Numbered from the stretch's first letter, positions 1 to 8,099 are shown. The stretch is DNA of 64,000 bases from Agromyces ramosus (GCF_030817175.1 NZ_JAUSYY010000001.1:1116001-1180000); one strand, 5' to 3'. The notes: generated by a model not told the origin, from the sequence alone. A program made the numbers and translations.

Positions 1-343
1 GCCAGAGCGGCTCGCCGGCGATCTTCGCTTTCAGGTCCCACAGCGCCATGTCCAGCGCGCCGATCCCCCCGAAGGTCGCGCCCGCGTGCCCGGCCTTGAA
101 GACGCGTGCCAGCATCCGGTCGTACAAAGCTGCGACCGCACGCGGATCTTCGCCTTCGAGTGCCGGGAACAGCCGGTCGATGTCCTGGTCCGAGCCGGTA
201 CCGATGCCGGTGATGCCGGCGTCCGTCTCCAGAATCACGATAGGTACTTCGGTCAGCCCGTTGTCGATGTACCCGTTCACGTCACCGATCGGGCGCCCCC
301 AGTCACGGAACGTGCGGATGCATCGGTAACCAGTGATCTTCAT
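1..343 (-). CDS. Mandelate racemase/muconate lactonizing family dehydratase, 3'-truncated by window edge (probable L-fuconate-type sugar-acid dehydratase)
   Basis: Only the first ~114 codons lie inside the window, reading MKITGYRCIRTF and onward. The capping-domain pattern of the enolase superfamily is clear: an N-terminal strand, then IVILETDAGITGIG, then GGIGALDMALWDLKAK, the usual entry into the barrel. The catalytic Lys and metal ligands lie beyond the edge, so the substrate cannot be read from sequence. The ATG at 343 follows AAGGGCGAA. It diverges from an aldo/keto reductase and lactonase, and an L-rhamnose/L-fucose mutarotase is nearby. By pathway logic it would therefore dehydrate L-fuconate to 2-keto-3-deoxy-L-fuconate (inference). 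Rhamnonate or galactonate dehydratase are alternatives. Confidence 0.85.
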   Translation of the reverse strand, partial: MKITGYRCIRTFRDWGRPIGDVNGYIDNGLTEVPIVILETDAGITGIGTGSDQDIDRLFPALEGEDPRAVAALYDRMLARVFKAGHAGATFGGIGALDMALWDLKAKIAGEPLW

Positions 344-381
344 TTCGCCCTTGACTTTCCGTTGCCCTAAACTAGAAACAG

Positions 382-395
382 CATACATCACATGT
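382..395 (+). promoter_or_regulatory. Candidate operator CATAnnTCACATGT (copy 1)
   Basis: CATACATCACATGT lies in the divergent gap between the dehydratase and the aldo/keto reductase. It contains the symmetric ACAT-CAC-ATGT. The same CATAnnTCACATGT pattern recurs on the opposite strand at 5974-5987, in the other divergent gap of this cluster. This is the arrangement expected of a binding site for one regulator. No regulator gene is in view. Confidence 0.45.
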
Positions 396-466
396 TCAAT
401 CTGCCCAGATGACCGGGGCGCCCGGTTGAATAAAGCAGCGGGCCCCCCGCCGCTGGAGGAGCATCC

Positions 467-1435
467 ATGAAGTCCCGACAGATCGACCGCGGCCTTTCCC
501 TGACAGAGATCGGCTTCGGTGCCGCGCAACTCGGCAACCTGAATCGCGTTATCTCGGACGACGATGCTCGCGCGGCCGTCGACACCGCATGGGATGCCGG
601 CATCCGGTACTTCGACACCGCGCCGCACTACGGCCTGGGCCTGTCCGAAAGGCGCCTCGGCGCCGCGCTTCGCTCGCGCGACCGCGACGCATATGTGCTC
701 TCCACCAAGGTCGGACGCCTGCTCGAACCCCATCCGGCGGGAGCGAGCAGCCTGGACGACGGCGGCTTCCTCGTCGAGGCGCTGACGAAGCGCGTGTGGG
801 ACTTCTCGCGCGACGGCATCCTGCGCTCCGTCGAGGACAGCCTCGACCGCCTGGGGCTTGACCGCATCGACATCGCGTACCTGCACGACCCGGACGATCA
901 CTGGCAGGCCGCCTCGACGACGGGGGTCTCGGCTCTCATCGAGCTTCGCGACCAGGGCGTTATCCGCGCGGTCGGAGCGGGTATGAACCAAGCGGCGATG
1001 CTGGCGGAATTCATCCGCCGCTGCGACGTCGACGTCATGATGGTCGCCGGCAGATACACACTTCTCGACCAGTCGGCGGCGGACGAGCTGCTGCCACTGG
1101 CGGAGGAGCGCCACGTCGCGCTCGTCGCCGCGGCCGTGTACAACTCCGGTCTGCTCAGCACGGACCGACCTGCCCACGGTGGGCGCTTCGATTATCGCGA
1201 GGCCGACGAGCAGACGCTCGCCCGCGCACGGCAGATCGCCGATCTGTGCGATCTGCACGGCGTCACGCTGCCCGCCGCCGCGATTGCCTTCCCCCTGCTT
1301 CGACCGCAGATCGCGTCGGCCGTCGTCGGCATGCGCAGCGCCGCCCAGGTCTCCTCCACACTCGAGCGCTACCGGGCGCACATCCCGCCGGCGCTGTGGC
1401 AGCAGCTGCGTGACCGGGGGATCCTGCACGCATGA
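467..1435 (+). CDS. Aldo/keto reductase, probable L-fucose (D-threo-aldose) 1-dehydrogenase
   Basis: This 322-residue single-domain AKR barrel has the full catalytic tetrad: Asp50 and Tyr55 in FDTAPHYGLG, Lys81 in STKVGRL and His141 in YLHDPD. Length and the SERRLG segment match the D-threo-aldose 1-dehydrogenase group, which oxidises L-fucose to L-fucono-lactone with NAD(P). The start at 467 is preceded by GGAGGA at good spacing. Its stop overlaps the ATG of the lactonase-like gene by 4 nt, so the two are probably translationally coupled and catalyse consecutive steps. Substrate assignment is from neighbours; a generic sugar reductase is possible. Confidence 0.85.
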   Translation: MKSRQIDRGLSLTEIGFGAAQLGNLNRVISDDDARAAVDTAWDAGIRYFDTAPHYGLGLSERRLGAALRSRDRDAYVLSTKVGRLLEPHPAGASSLDDGGFLVEALTKRVWDFSRDGILRSVEDSLDRLGLDRIDIAYLHDPDDHWQAASTTGVSALIELRDQGVIRAVGAGMNQAAMLAEFIRRCDVDVMMVAGRYTLLDQSAADELLPLAEERHVALVAAAVYNSGLLSTDRPAHGGRFDYREADEQTLARARQIADLCDLHGVTLPAAAIAFPLLRPQIASAVVGMRSAAQVSSTLERYRAHIPPALWQQLRDRGILHA

Positions 1436-2310
1436 ACCGCATCGTCGACGCCCATCACCACATCTGGGATCTCGCGGCAGCCCACTATCCGTGGCTCGGC
1501 CCGGAAGCAGGCCCGCTCTTTCGCTCTTTCCACGTCGACGAGACCGCTCCGGCGAGGCAGAGCCGGGGAATCGACGCCGTCATTCTCGTACAGGCGGCGG
1601 ACAACGACGAGGACACGGCGCATCTGCTTTCGGTGGCCCGCGCGCAGCCCGATGTCGCGGGGGTCATCGCGTGGACGCCTCTGGACGATGCCGAAGGCAC
1701 GCACAGACGCCTGAGCAAGTGGGCGGACCAGGATGCTCCCGTGGTCGGCATCCGAAGTCTGCTCCACGAGCGGCAGGACACCCGATGGATTCTGAGTCCG
1801 GCGGTCGAAGACGGGCTCCGAGCGATCGCCGACGCGGGAATGCCGCTCGATTACGTGACCGCCGACCACAAGGCGCTCGCCCACCTGCCGGAACTGACGG
1901 CGCGGCATCCCGATCTCGTCGTCGTCGTCGATCACCTGGGCAAGCCGCCCATCGGCGGGGACCGGGACTCGTTCGACGACTGGCGACGCTTGCTGCTCGC
2001 CGCGGCGCGCTCCCCTCTTGTGCGCGCCAAGCTCTCGGGCCTCTACCCCGCCGACGGTCCCCTGGATAGGTGGCGGGCAGACGATATCCACCCCTTCGTC
2101 GACACGGCGATCGAGATCCTCGGCCCGTCCCGTCTTCTGATGGGAAGCGACTGGCCGATCGCAGAACTCGCGGGAGGGTATCAGCGCACCTGGGATGCGC
2201 TCGCCTCGACAGTCGCATCCCTGAGCGACGGCGAGCGGCGCGATGTGATGGGTGGCACTGCCGACCGGGTCTATGCACTCCAGGGCGTTACGCGAGGCGC
2301 CCACGACTGA
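1432..2310 (+). CDS. Amidohydrolase-2 family lactonase, probable L-fuconolactonase
   Basis: This 292-residue TIM-barrel metal hydrolase begins VDAHHHIWDL, with the metal-binding HxH at His8/His10. It ends with LLMGSDWPIAEL near residue 240, the Asp that closes the active site in this family. The length is normal. In L-fucose pathways such proteins hydrolyse L-fucono-1,5-lactone to L-fuconate. The ATGA overlap with the upstream dehydrogenase gene supports consecutive steps. Other sugar lactones (rhamnono-, galactono-) remain possible. Confidence 0.85.
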   Translation: MNRIVDAHHHIWDLAAAHYPWLGPEAGPLFRSFHVDETAPARQSRGIDAVILVQAADNDEDTAHLLSVARAQPDVAGVIAWTPLDDAEGTHRRLSKWADQDAPVVGIRSLLHERQDTRWILSPAVEDGLRAIADAGMPLDYVTADHKALAHLPELTARHPDLVVVVDHLGKPPIGGDRDSFDDWRRLLLAAARSPLVRAKLSGLYPADGPLDRWRADDIHPFVDTAIEILGPSRLLMGSDWPIAELAGGYQRTWDALASTVASLSDGERRDVMGGTADRVYALQGVTRGAHD

Positions 2311-2311
2311 C

Positions 2312-2328
2312 GCCGGCGGGTCGCCGGC
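2312..2328. terminator. Short GC hairpin in convergent gap
   Basis: GCCGGC-GGGTC-GCCGGC fills the 20-bp gap between the convergent lactonase and mutarotase genes. Position and symmetry suit a bidirectional terminator, but there is no T-run and the stem is only 6 bp. Confidence 0.3.
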
Positions 2329-2330
2329 AA

Positions 2331-2654
2331 TCAGTCGAGGTGCCACACCTCCTCCAGCGGCTGCCAGTTCGGCACGTCCGCATCCGCCGTGAACGGCACC
2401 TGGCACGGCGCAGTGCGCGCCCACCACTCCTGTGTCACGGGATCAGCCGCCATCCGACGCTGGTCGGCGTCGAAGTCGTCGCCGATGTACTCGTAGTAGC
2501 CGAAGAGGACGTCCTCGATCACGTAGATCGAGAAGTTCCTGATGCCGCACTGCGTGATCGTCGCCTCCACGCCCTGCCAGGCATCGCGATGCAGAGCAAG
2601 ATATTCCTCGCGCTTGTCCGGTCGCACGCGGCAGACCATGGCATAGCGCTGCAT
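2331..2654 (-). CDS. L-rhamnose/L-fucose mutarotase family protein
   Basis: This 107-residue ferredoxin-like protein of the RhaM (DUF718) type has HRDAWQGVEATI, the sugar-site FGYYEY region, then DPVTQEWWART. The family interconverts alpha and beta anomers of 6-deoxyhexoses, so a dehydrogenase acting on one anomer is not rate-limited. It is the last gene of the four-gene minus-strand transport operon. Its ATG shares one base with the stop of the permease gene (TGATG). A mutarotase of this family is good evidence that the cluster's substrate is a 6-deoxyhexose. Confidence 0.88.
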   Translation of the reverse strand: MQRYAMVCRVRPDKREEYLALHRDAWQGVEATITQCGIRNFSIYVIEDVLFGYYEYIGDDFDADQRRMAADPVTQEWWARTAPCQVPFTADADVPNWQPLEEVWHLD

Positions 2655-3580
2655 CAGCCTTTCGTTCCGCCTGCGGTCATGCCGGTGACCAGGAATCGCT
2701 GCGAGAACAGGAAGATGATCAACACCGGTGCCACCGAGATGATCGTCGCCAGCGCGAGCGTCGGCACCTCGATGTTCACCGTACCGGCCGACGTGGGATT
2801 GAACAGCGGAACGTTCGAGAGCAGCTCGGCTAGTCCCACCTGAATCGGCGCCTTCCTGCCGGGCACCATCACGAAGGGCAGGAAGTAGTTGTTCCAGTTG
2901 CCGACGAAGTTGAAGAAGCCGACCAGGGCGATGACGGGGGTTGCCAGGGGCATCGCGACTCGCCAGAAGACCCGGAACTCACTGGCTCCGTCGATGCGGG
3001 CGGCATCCAGAAGGTCTCGGGAGACGCTGGTGGAGAAGTAGATATAGGTGAGGTAGACCCCGAACGGGAAGAACGAGAACGGCAGGATGACCGACAACGG
3101 GTTGCCGATCAGCCGCACGGCGCTCAGCTCGAGGAAGATCGGCAGCACCAGGGCGGTGTTGGGAATGAGCATCACGACCAATGTCGTGACCAGGAGCGCG
3201 CGACGTAGGCGGAAGTCGGTCAGCGCGAGGGCGTAGCCTGCCGGGATGCTGACGACGAGCGTGAGGACGAGCGCCGCTCCGGAGTAGAAGGCGGCGTTTC
3301 CCAACCATGTCCAGATGATGCCGTTCTGGAACGCCGACAGGCTCTGCCAGTTCTCGACGAGCGTGCCGAAGCCCCCGAACATGAACGGGTTCTCGGTCAG
3401 CAGCTGCAAAGGCGTCTTCGTAGGCGCCAGCAGAAGCCAGATCAATGGCAGCACGAAGAACACCACGAAAACCAGCGCAACGACAATCGCGAGAGCGCGA
3501 CCGAGCCAGCCGCGTGGCGACCTCGCCGTTCGGCGATCGCGGGTCAGTACTGCGTCAGTCGCGCTCAAAGAGACCTCCAC
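2654..3580 (-). CDS. CUT1 sugar ABC transporter permease, MalG type
   Basis: This 308-residue inner-membrane protein has six hydrophobic segments. The permease EAA-like loop is DAARIDGASEFRVFWRVAMP near residues 190-210, the contact for the ATPase. The start is taken as GTG at 3580 (MEVSLSATDAV), which overlaps the end of the MalF-type gene by 26 bp. No ATPase gene is present in the cluster. CUT1 importers of actinobacteria commonly borrow a shared MsiK-type ATPase encoded elsewhere (family knowledge). Confidence 0.92.
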   Translation of the reverse strand: MEVSLSATDAVLTRDRRTARSPRGWLGRALAIVVALVFVVFFVLPLIWLLLAPTKTPLQLLTENPFMFGGFGTLVENWQSLSAFQNGIIWTWLGNAAFYSGAALVLTLVVSIPAGYALALTDFRLRRALLVTTLVVMLIPNTALVLPIFLELSAVRLIGNPLSVILPFSFFPFGVYLTYIYFSTSVSRDLLDAARIDGASEFRVFWRVAMPLATPVIALVGFFNFVGNWNNYFLPFVMVPGRKAPIQVGLAELLSNVPLFNPTSAGTVNIEVPTLALATIISVAPVLIIFLFSQRFLVTGMTAGGTKG

Positions 3581-4484
3581 GGAAGACGAAGAACGCGGCC
3601 AGTCCGAGTGCGACCACGAGAAGGATGAGGGAGATCGCCGCAGAGCCGTTGAAGTCGTTCTGTCGGAACGCGTACAGGTAGGCGAGCTGGTTCAGTGAAT
3701 AGTCGCCGGGCACAACGCCCTTGCTGGCTTGAGAGAGGATGCGCGGCTCGACGAAGAGCTGCGTTCCCGCCGCAAGCGTCATGATTCCCATGTACGAGAT
3801 CCATTTGCGCAGCAGTGGCAGTTGGATGTACCAGGCCGTCTTGACCGCACCGGCGCCATCGACGCGCGCCGCCTCCATGACTTCCTGACTGATGTTGTTG
3901 AGCGCTCCGTACATGATGACGATCCACCCACCGGCGCCGGTCCAGAAGGCGATGATCGTGAAGATGACCGGAAGATTCTCGATCGAGACGGTTTCGACGA
4001 AGCTGTCCATGCCGAGAGCGCGCAGGATGCCGGAGACCGGGCTGACGGAAGGGTCGAGGAGGAACAGCCACAGCATCACGCTGGACGCGCCGGCCAGTGC
4101 GCCAGGGATGTAGTACACGAACCGCGTCGACATCGACATCCACCGAGCGCGGAACGCGTGAACGATCAGGGCAAGGAGGACGACGAAGATCGTCTGGAAG
4201 GTCAACCAGATGACCAGGTACACCGCGACGTGCTGCACGGCAGGCCAGAATCGGTAGTCGTTGAACACCCTCACGAAGTTGTCGAGGCCGACGAAGGCGC
4301 CTTCGTGGGTGAATGCCAGGAAGATGGCGTACAGGGTAGGGAGCAGGCCGAACAGGACCAGCAGGATGCCGTATCCCGCGCTGAAGGTGTAACCCATTCG
4401 CGCCTGTGCGCGGTTCGGGTTCTTGCGTCTGGTGCGCGGCTCCCGCCGCCGGCCATCCAGCTGGCCGACGGCGGGAGCCGTCAT
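3555..4484 (-). CDS. CUT1 sugar ABC transporter permease, MalF type
   Basis: This permease of 309 residues has a basic cytoplasmic N terminus (RRREPRTRRKNPNRAQ) followed by six membrane segments. The EAA loop is EVMEAARVDGAGAVKTAWYI. The ATG at 4484 is chosen because it lies just after the binding-protein stop at 4529. A GTG twelve codons earlier, behind a weaker site, is an alternative. It forms the import channel with the MalG-type partner that overlaps its 3' end. Confidence 0.9.
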   Translation of the reverse strand: MTAPAVGQLDGRRREPRTRRKNPNRAQARMGYTFSAGYGILLVLFGLLPTLYAIFLAFTHEGAFVGLDNFVRVFNDYRFWPAVQHVAVYLVIWLTFQTIFVVLLALIVHAFRARWMSMSTRFVYYIPGALAGASSVMLWLFLLDPSVSPVSGILRALGMDSFVETVSIENLPVIFTIIAFWTGAGGWIVIMYGALNNISQEVMEAARVDGAGAVKTAWYIQLPLLRKWISYMGIMTLAAGTQLFVEPRILSQASKGVVPGDYSLNQLAYLYAFRQNDFNGSAAISLILLVVALGLAAFFVFRGGLFERD

Positions 4485-4528
4485 GTTAGAGATTGCGATG
4501 AGCTTCTTCTTTCCCACATGAGCGATCG

Positions 4529-5902
4529 TTACTGGGCGACGGTGTAACCCTGGACCTGCGCCTCGTTCTCCATCTCCTGCTGCCACTCGGGCGCGACCGA
4601 CTCGATCGTGTCACCGGCAGCGAGCGCGGGCAGGACGATCTTCGAATACGCGGTCTCGGCGCTGAAGCTCGGGTAGCCCCAGCCGCTCCACACCTGGCTC
4701 GCAGCATCCACCACCGTCTGCTCGAAGTCTCCGACGAAGTATCCGCCATTGGCCTGTTTCGCGATCCACTTCTCAGCGGCGTCGGCGTAGGCGGGGTAGC
4801 CGCCTGTCAGTTCCACCTGGTACTCGTCCGAACTCGTTACGAACTCCATCATGGTCTTGACCGCGTCGAGGTTCTTCGTGTGGCTGGATGCGAACCACGT
4901 GCCGCCGCCCACGTTGCCGGTTGCGATCTCCTCACCCTCCCAGTGCAGAGGCGCGCCGGCGCCGATCTGACCTGCGGGAACGTTGAGGCTGTCGGGGTTC
5001 TGGAAGAGGGCGCCGGTGAACCAGACCGGTCCCGGCATGCCCAGCGCCTTGCCCTGGTACTTCTGCACGAAGTCCGAGCTGAACACGCTGTCCTTGGTCA
5101 GCGTGCCGTTCGCGACCATGTGGTCGAGCAGTTCAGTCATCTTCTGTGAGTTCTCAGCCGAGACGTCGCTACTGAACGTGTCGCCGTCGAGTTGGAAAAC
5201 GGGAGCCTGTGCACCCCAGTAGTAGACGAGCATGCCGAGGAACGCGTCGCCCACCGAGCCGAGGATGTAGCCCGGGTGCTCGGCAGCGAGCTTGTCGCTC
5301 AGCTGCTCATATTCCTCCCAGGTCGTTGGGATCTCGTAACCGAACTGGTCGAACAGCGCCTGGTCGTACCAGAACACCGATTGCGCCAGATCGTTGCGCA
5401 GACCGTAAACGGTTCCGTCGACCGTGAGCGGGTCGAGCGATCCCGGCGTGAAGCCGTCGAGGAAGTCTTGATCGAACCACCCCTTGTTGACGGGGGCCGC
5501 GAAGGCCTGAACGCCGTTGGTCTCCTTGGAAGCCCACGACGCGTCGTTGTTCTGTGTGGAGAAGACGACATCGGGCCACCCCTCGCCTGCCTGGTCGAAG
5601 AGCGCGATCTTGGTCTGGAAGCTCCCCGAGCCGCTGGCGTTCCCGTCGTACGTCTCTACATTCACGTCGATGTCGGGATACTTCGCCTGGAAGGCTTCAA
5701 TCGCCGGTTCGCGGGATGCATCCACCCACACGGTTATGGGGCTGTCCTTGACCTGCTCGGCGGGGGTGAATCCGAGATCAGAGCCGTCTCCGCCGCCGCC
5801 GCCGCCGCTGCTGCACGCGGAAAGAGCGATGATCGCAGTGGCTGACGCCGCAACAGCGATGGTCCGGGCGAATCGAGTGAAGCGGCGTTGCTGTGAAGCC
5901 AT
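4529..5902 (-). CDS. Extracellular sugar-binding lipoprotein of the CUT1 transporter
   Basis: This 457-residue family-1 solute-binding protein starts MASQQRRFTRFARTI. A hydrophobic signal ends in the lipobox ALSAC, followed by a Ser/Gly tether. The body has the usual extracellular binding-protein fold. The start at 5902 has AAGGAAC a few bases upstream. The reading frame stays open for about 300 codons further upstream, but that part runs antisense through the dehydrogenase gene and is rejected. It is the first gene of the transport operon and should be the most highly expressed; the ligand is probably L-fucose or a fucoside (inference). Confidence 0.92.
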   Translation of the reverse strand: MASQQRRFTRFARTIAVAASATAIIALSACSSGGGGGGDGSDLGFTPAEQVKDSPITVWVDASREPAIEAFQAKYPDIDVNVETYDGNASGSGSFQTKIALFDQAGEGWPDVVFSTQNNDASWASKETNGVQAFAAPVNKGWFDQDFLDGFTPGSLDPLTVDGTVYGLRNDLAQSVFWYDQALFDQFGYEIPTTWEEYEQLSDKLAAEHPGYILGSVGDAFLGMLVYYWGAQAPVFQLDGDTFSSDVSAENSQKMTELLDHMVANGTLTKDSVFSSDFVQKYQGKALGMPGPVWFTGALFQNPDSLNVPAGQIGAGAPLHWEGEEIATGNVGGGTWFASSHTKNLDAVKTMMEFVTSSDEYQVELTGGYPAYADAAEKWIAKQANGGYFVGDFEQTVVDAASQVWSGWGYPSFSAETAYSKIVLPALAAGDTIESVAPEWQQEMENEAQVQGYTVAQ

Positions 5903-5973
5903 TTCAGGTTCCTTGTCTGGTCGACGACGTTGACGACGAGCCGCAGTCAGCGACCCGCACGCCATTAGATCAT

Positions 5974-5987
5974 ACATGTGACCTATG
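5974..5987 (-). promoter_or_regulatory. Candidate operator CATAnnTCACATGT (copy 2)
   Basis: Read on the minus strand this is CATAGGTCACATGT, matching 12 of 12 fixed positions with the copy at 382-395. It overlaps a local inverted repeat, TACAT-7 nt-ATGTA (5973-5989). It lies between the divergent binding-protein and alcohol-dehydrogenase genes, so one regulator could control both halves of the cluster. Confidence 0.45.
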
Positions 5988-6061
5988 TACAATGACGTGC
6001 CTCGTGCGCTGCCGCGAACGGCAGTGTTATTGTCATATGACGTCATACCAATGGAGAATTC

Positions 6062-7093
6062 ATGCGCGCACTGCAGTACCTCTCCGCACAGCAGGTCGCT
6101 GTTGCGGACGTACCCGAACATCCGCCCGGCCGAGGCGAGGTGCAGATCTCGGTGGCCTTCGCCGGTCTGTGCGGTACTGATCTGCACATCTATCACGGCC
6201 ATATGGATGCGCGAGTGGCAGCCCCCCTGACGTTCGGCCACGAGATGAGCGGCGTGATCACTGCCGTGGGCGACGGCGTCGAAAACTGGACCGAGGGGGA
6301 CCGTGTCACGGTCATGCCGCTCTCCTGGGACGGCACGTGCCCGGCCTGTCTCGCGGGCAACGAGCACATCTGCCAGAACCTCGACTTCATCGGGATCGAC
6401 TCCCCCGGAGCGCTGCAGGAACGCTGGAACGTTCCTCAGGAGACTCTGGTGCGCCTGCCGACCTCGCTCGCCCTCGATGAGGCAGCGCTCGTCGAACCGG
6501 TGGCCGTCGCCGTGCACGACGTCCGGCGGTCTGAGCTCATCCCGGGCGACCGGGTGGTGGTGCTCGGCGGCGGGCCGATCGGAGTGCTCATCGCCACGGT
6601 GGCCCGCCACGAGGGTGCCGAGGTCGTCGTCGTTGAACTCGACGAGCGCCGCCGCGCGCAGATCGCCGACCTGGGCATTCGCACGCTCGATCCCGCAGCG
6701 CAGGACCTCACTCAGGCTGTCAACGAGTGGACCGCAGATGCCGGCGCCGATGTGGTGTTCGAGGTCTCCGGCGCTGCCGCCGCGGTGGCCAGCGCCACGT
6801 CGCTGCCGAAGGTGCGCGGCACGCTGGTGGTCGTCGCCATCCACCCGCAGCCGCGCGCCGTCGACCTGCAGCGGGTGTTCTGGCGGGAACTGCGCATCCT
6901 GGGGGCGCGCGTATACACGCGCGCAGACTTCGAGAGGGCAGTCGAATTGGTCGCCGGCGGAGTCATCCCCACCAGCGCGCTGATCAGCCGCGTCGTCGAC
7001 CTGGCGCAGACCGGCGAGGCTTTCGCTGCACTCGAGTCGGGGGAAGCTATGAAGGTGCTGGTGGATGTCTCCGGCACGGGCGCCGTCCGATGA
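6062..7093 (+). CDS. Zinc-dependent medium-chain alcohol dehydrogenase (sugar-alcohol/threonine dehydrogenase-like)
   Basis: This 343-residue MDR enzyme has catalytic zinc ligands Cys37 (LCGTDLH) and His60-Glu61 (FGHEMSG). The Rossmann motif is VVVLGGGPIGV, and an acidic residue at the end of beta-2 (VVVELDE) indicates NAD preference. The structural-zinc loop reads DGTCPACLAGNEHIC, so the first of the four usual cysteines is Asp90. The start has GGAG upstream. It overlaps the next gene by ATGA. In this context it may oxidise a keto-deoxy-sugar-acid intermediate or L-lactaldehyde/propanediol. Neither can be read from sequence. Confidence 0.85.
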   Translation: MRALQYLSAQQVAVADVPEHPPGRGEVQISVAFAGLCGTDLHIYHGHMDARVAAPLTFGHEMSGVITAVGDGVENWTEGDRVTVMPLSWDGTCPACLAGNEHICQNLDFIGIDSPGALQERWNVPQETLVRLPTSLALDEAALVEPVAVAVHDVRRSELIPGDRVVVLGGGPIGVLIATVARHEGAEVVVVELDERRRAQIADLGIRTLDPAAQDLTQAVNEWTADAGADVVFEVSGAAAAVASATSLPKVRGTLVVVAIHPQPRAVDLQRVFWRELRILGARVYTRADFERAVELVAGGVIPTSALISRVVDLAQTGEAFAALESGEAMKVLVDVSGTGAVR

Positions 7094-7845
7094 CGACGCT
7101 GTTCGATCTGACGGGAACGACTGCCGTCGTCACCGGCGCCAGCCGGGGCATCGGGCGCGCGATGTCGGAGGCGCTCGCCTCAGCGGGCGCCCATATCGTC
7201 GGGGTGAGCGCGACGCTCGCCTCGGGCAGCGAGGTCGAACGCGCGATCACCTCGGCGGGCGGCTCGTTCGAGTCGGTCTCGTGCGACTTCGCGGACCCGG
7301 ATGCCGTTCGCTCGCTCGCGGAGGACCTCTCCCCCCGGCGCGTGGACATCCTCGTCAACAACGCGGGAACCATCGAGCGCGCGCCCGCCGCGGACCACCC
7401 GATCTCGTCATGGGACCGCGTGCTGCAGGTGAACCTCACGAGCCAGTTCCAGCTCACACAGCAGGTCGGCCGAGGAATGCTCGAACGCGGACGCGGCAAG
7501 ATCATCTTCACCGCTTCCCTGCTGAGCTTCCAGGGGGGCATCAACGTGCCCGGCTACACGGCAGCGAAGTCGGGCATCGCGGGTCTGACCAAGGCGCTCG
7601 CCAACGAATGGGCGTCCGGCGGCGTGAACGTCAACGCGATCGCGCCCGGCTACATCGCGACCGACAACACCGCGGCATTGCGCTCCGACCCGGACCGCTC
7701 GCGCAGCATCCTGGAGCGAATCCCCGCAGGTCGCTGGGGCGAACCGGGGGATCTCGCTGGAGCGACGGTCTTCTTGGCATCCCGCGCATCGGACTACGTC
7801 TCGGGCATCGTGCTCCCGGTCGACGGAGGGTGGCTCGGCAGATGA
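7090..7845 (+). CDS. kduD: KduD-type short-chain dehydrogenase (2-keto-3-deoxy sugar-acid dehydrogenase)
   Basis: This 251-residue classical SDR has TGASRGIG at 15-22 and NNAG at 91-94. The catalytic residues are Ser144, Tyr157 and Lys161. Resemblance to 2-dehydro-3-deoxy-D-gluconate 5-dehydrogenase is strong: LSFQGGINVPGYTAAKSG, NVNAIAPGYIATDNT and RIPAGRWGEP are KduD signatures, and the C terminus VDGGWLGR is typical. In an L-fucose route a KduD relative could oxidise 2-keto-3-deoxy-L-fuconate (inference). The ATG at 7090 overlaps the alcohol-dehydrogenase stop. Confidence 0.87.
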   Translation: MTTLFDLTGTTAVVTGASRGIGRAMSEALASAGAHIVGVSATLASGSEVERAITSAGGSFESVSCDFADPDAVRSLAEDLSPRRVDILVNNAGTIERAPAADHPISSWDRVLQVNLTSQFQLTQQVGRGMLERGRGKIIFTASLLSFQGGINVPGYTAAKSGIAGLTKALANEWASGGVNVNAIAPGYIATDNTAALRSDPDRSRSILERIPAGRWGEPGDLAGATVFLASRASDYVSGIVLPVDGGWLGR

Positions 7846-8042
7846 GTGCAGTGATCGGCCCAACCCTCGCATCGTTGCTGCAGAACGCCCAGTTCACCCG
7901 CACCGCGCGAGTCCTCAAGTCAGAAGGTTGGCTCGACTGGCACCTGCTCATCGCCATAGTCAATATCGATGAACTCCGATTCCACCTGGCGGCGCTGCAG
8001 GGCCGCATCGAGGTGCGCGCCTGCAGGAGGAGTCCGAGGCGT
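7842..8042 (+). pseudogene. Truncated gene coupled to the KduD-type gene
   Basis: An ATG at 7842 overlaps the preceding stop (ATGA), as between the other genes of this operon. The first ~60 codons look protein-like (LLQNAQFTRTARVLKSEG, then a W-D-W-H segment). Further downstream the composition becomes Arg/Ser/Pro-rich and the open frame runs to 8201 through a strong hairpin and antisense to a lipoprotein gene. I read this as the 5' stub of a lost operon gene. I do not recognise the family. A very short real protein cannot be excluded. Confidence 0.35.
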
Positions 8043-8062
8043 AGCAGCACCCACGACGTGAC

Positions 8063-8090
8063 GGGGCCGAGCGCACCAGCGCCCGGCCCC
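8063..8090. terminator. Strong hairpin terminator between convergent genes
   Basis: GGGGCCG-A-GCGC, loop ACCA, then GCGC-C-CGGCCCC gives 11 paired bases with one A/C mismatch. It sits between the end of the sugar operon and the convergent lipoprotein gene. A related hairpin with the same downstream sequence (CCGCGGTT) occurs at 23989-24016. Confidence 0.6.
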
Positions 8091-8099
8091 TCCCGCGGT

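Noticed and set aside
1369..2427. Long minus-strand frame opposite the AKR/lactonase genes
   Set aside because: It is antisense to two clear enzymes, Arg/Gly/Val-rich, with no recognisable domain; typical of high-GC third-position bias.
5903..6844. N-terminal extension of the sugar-binding protein
   Set aside because: The extension runs antisense through the alcohol dehydrogenase gene. The signal peptide and SD site fix the start at 5902.
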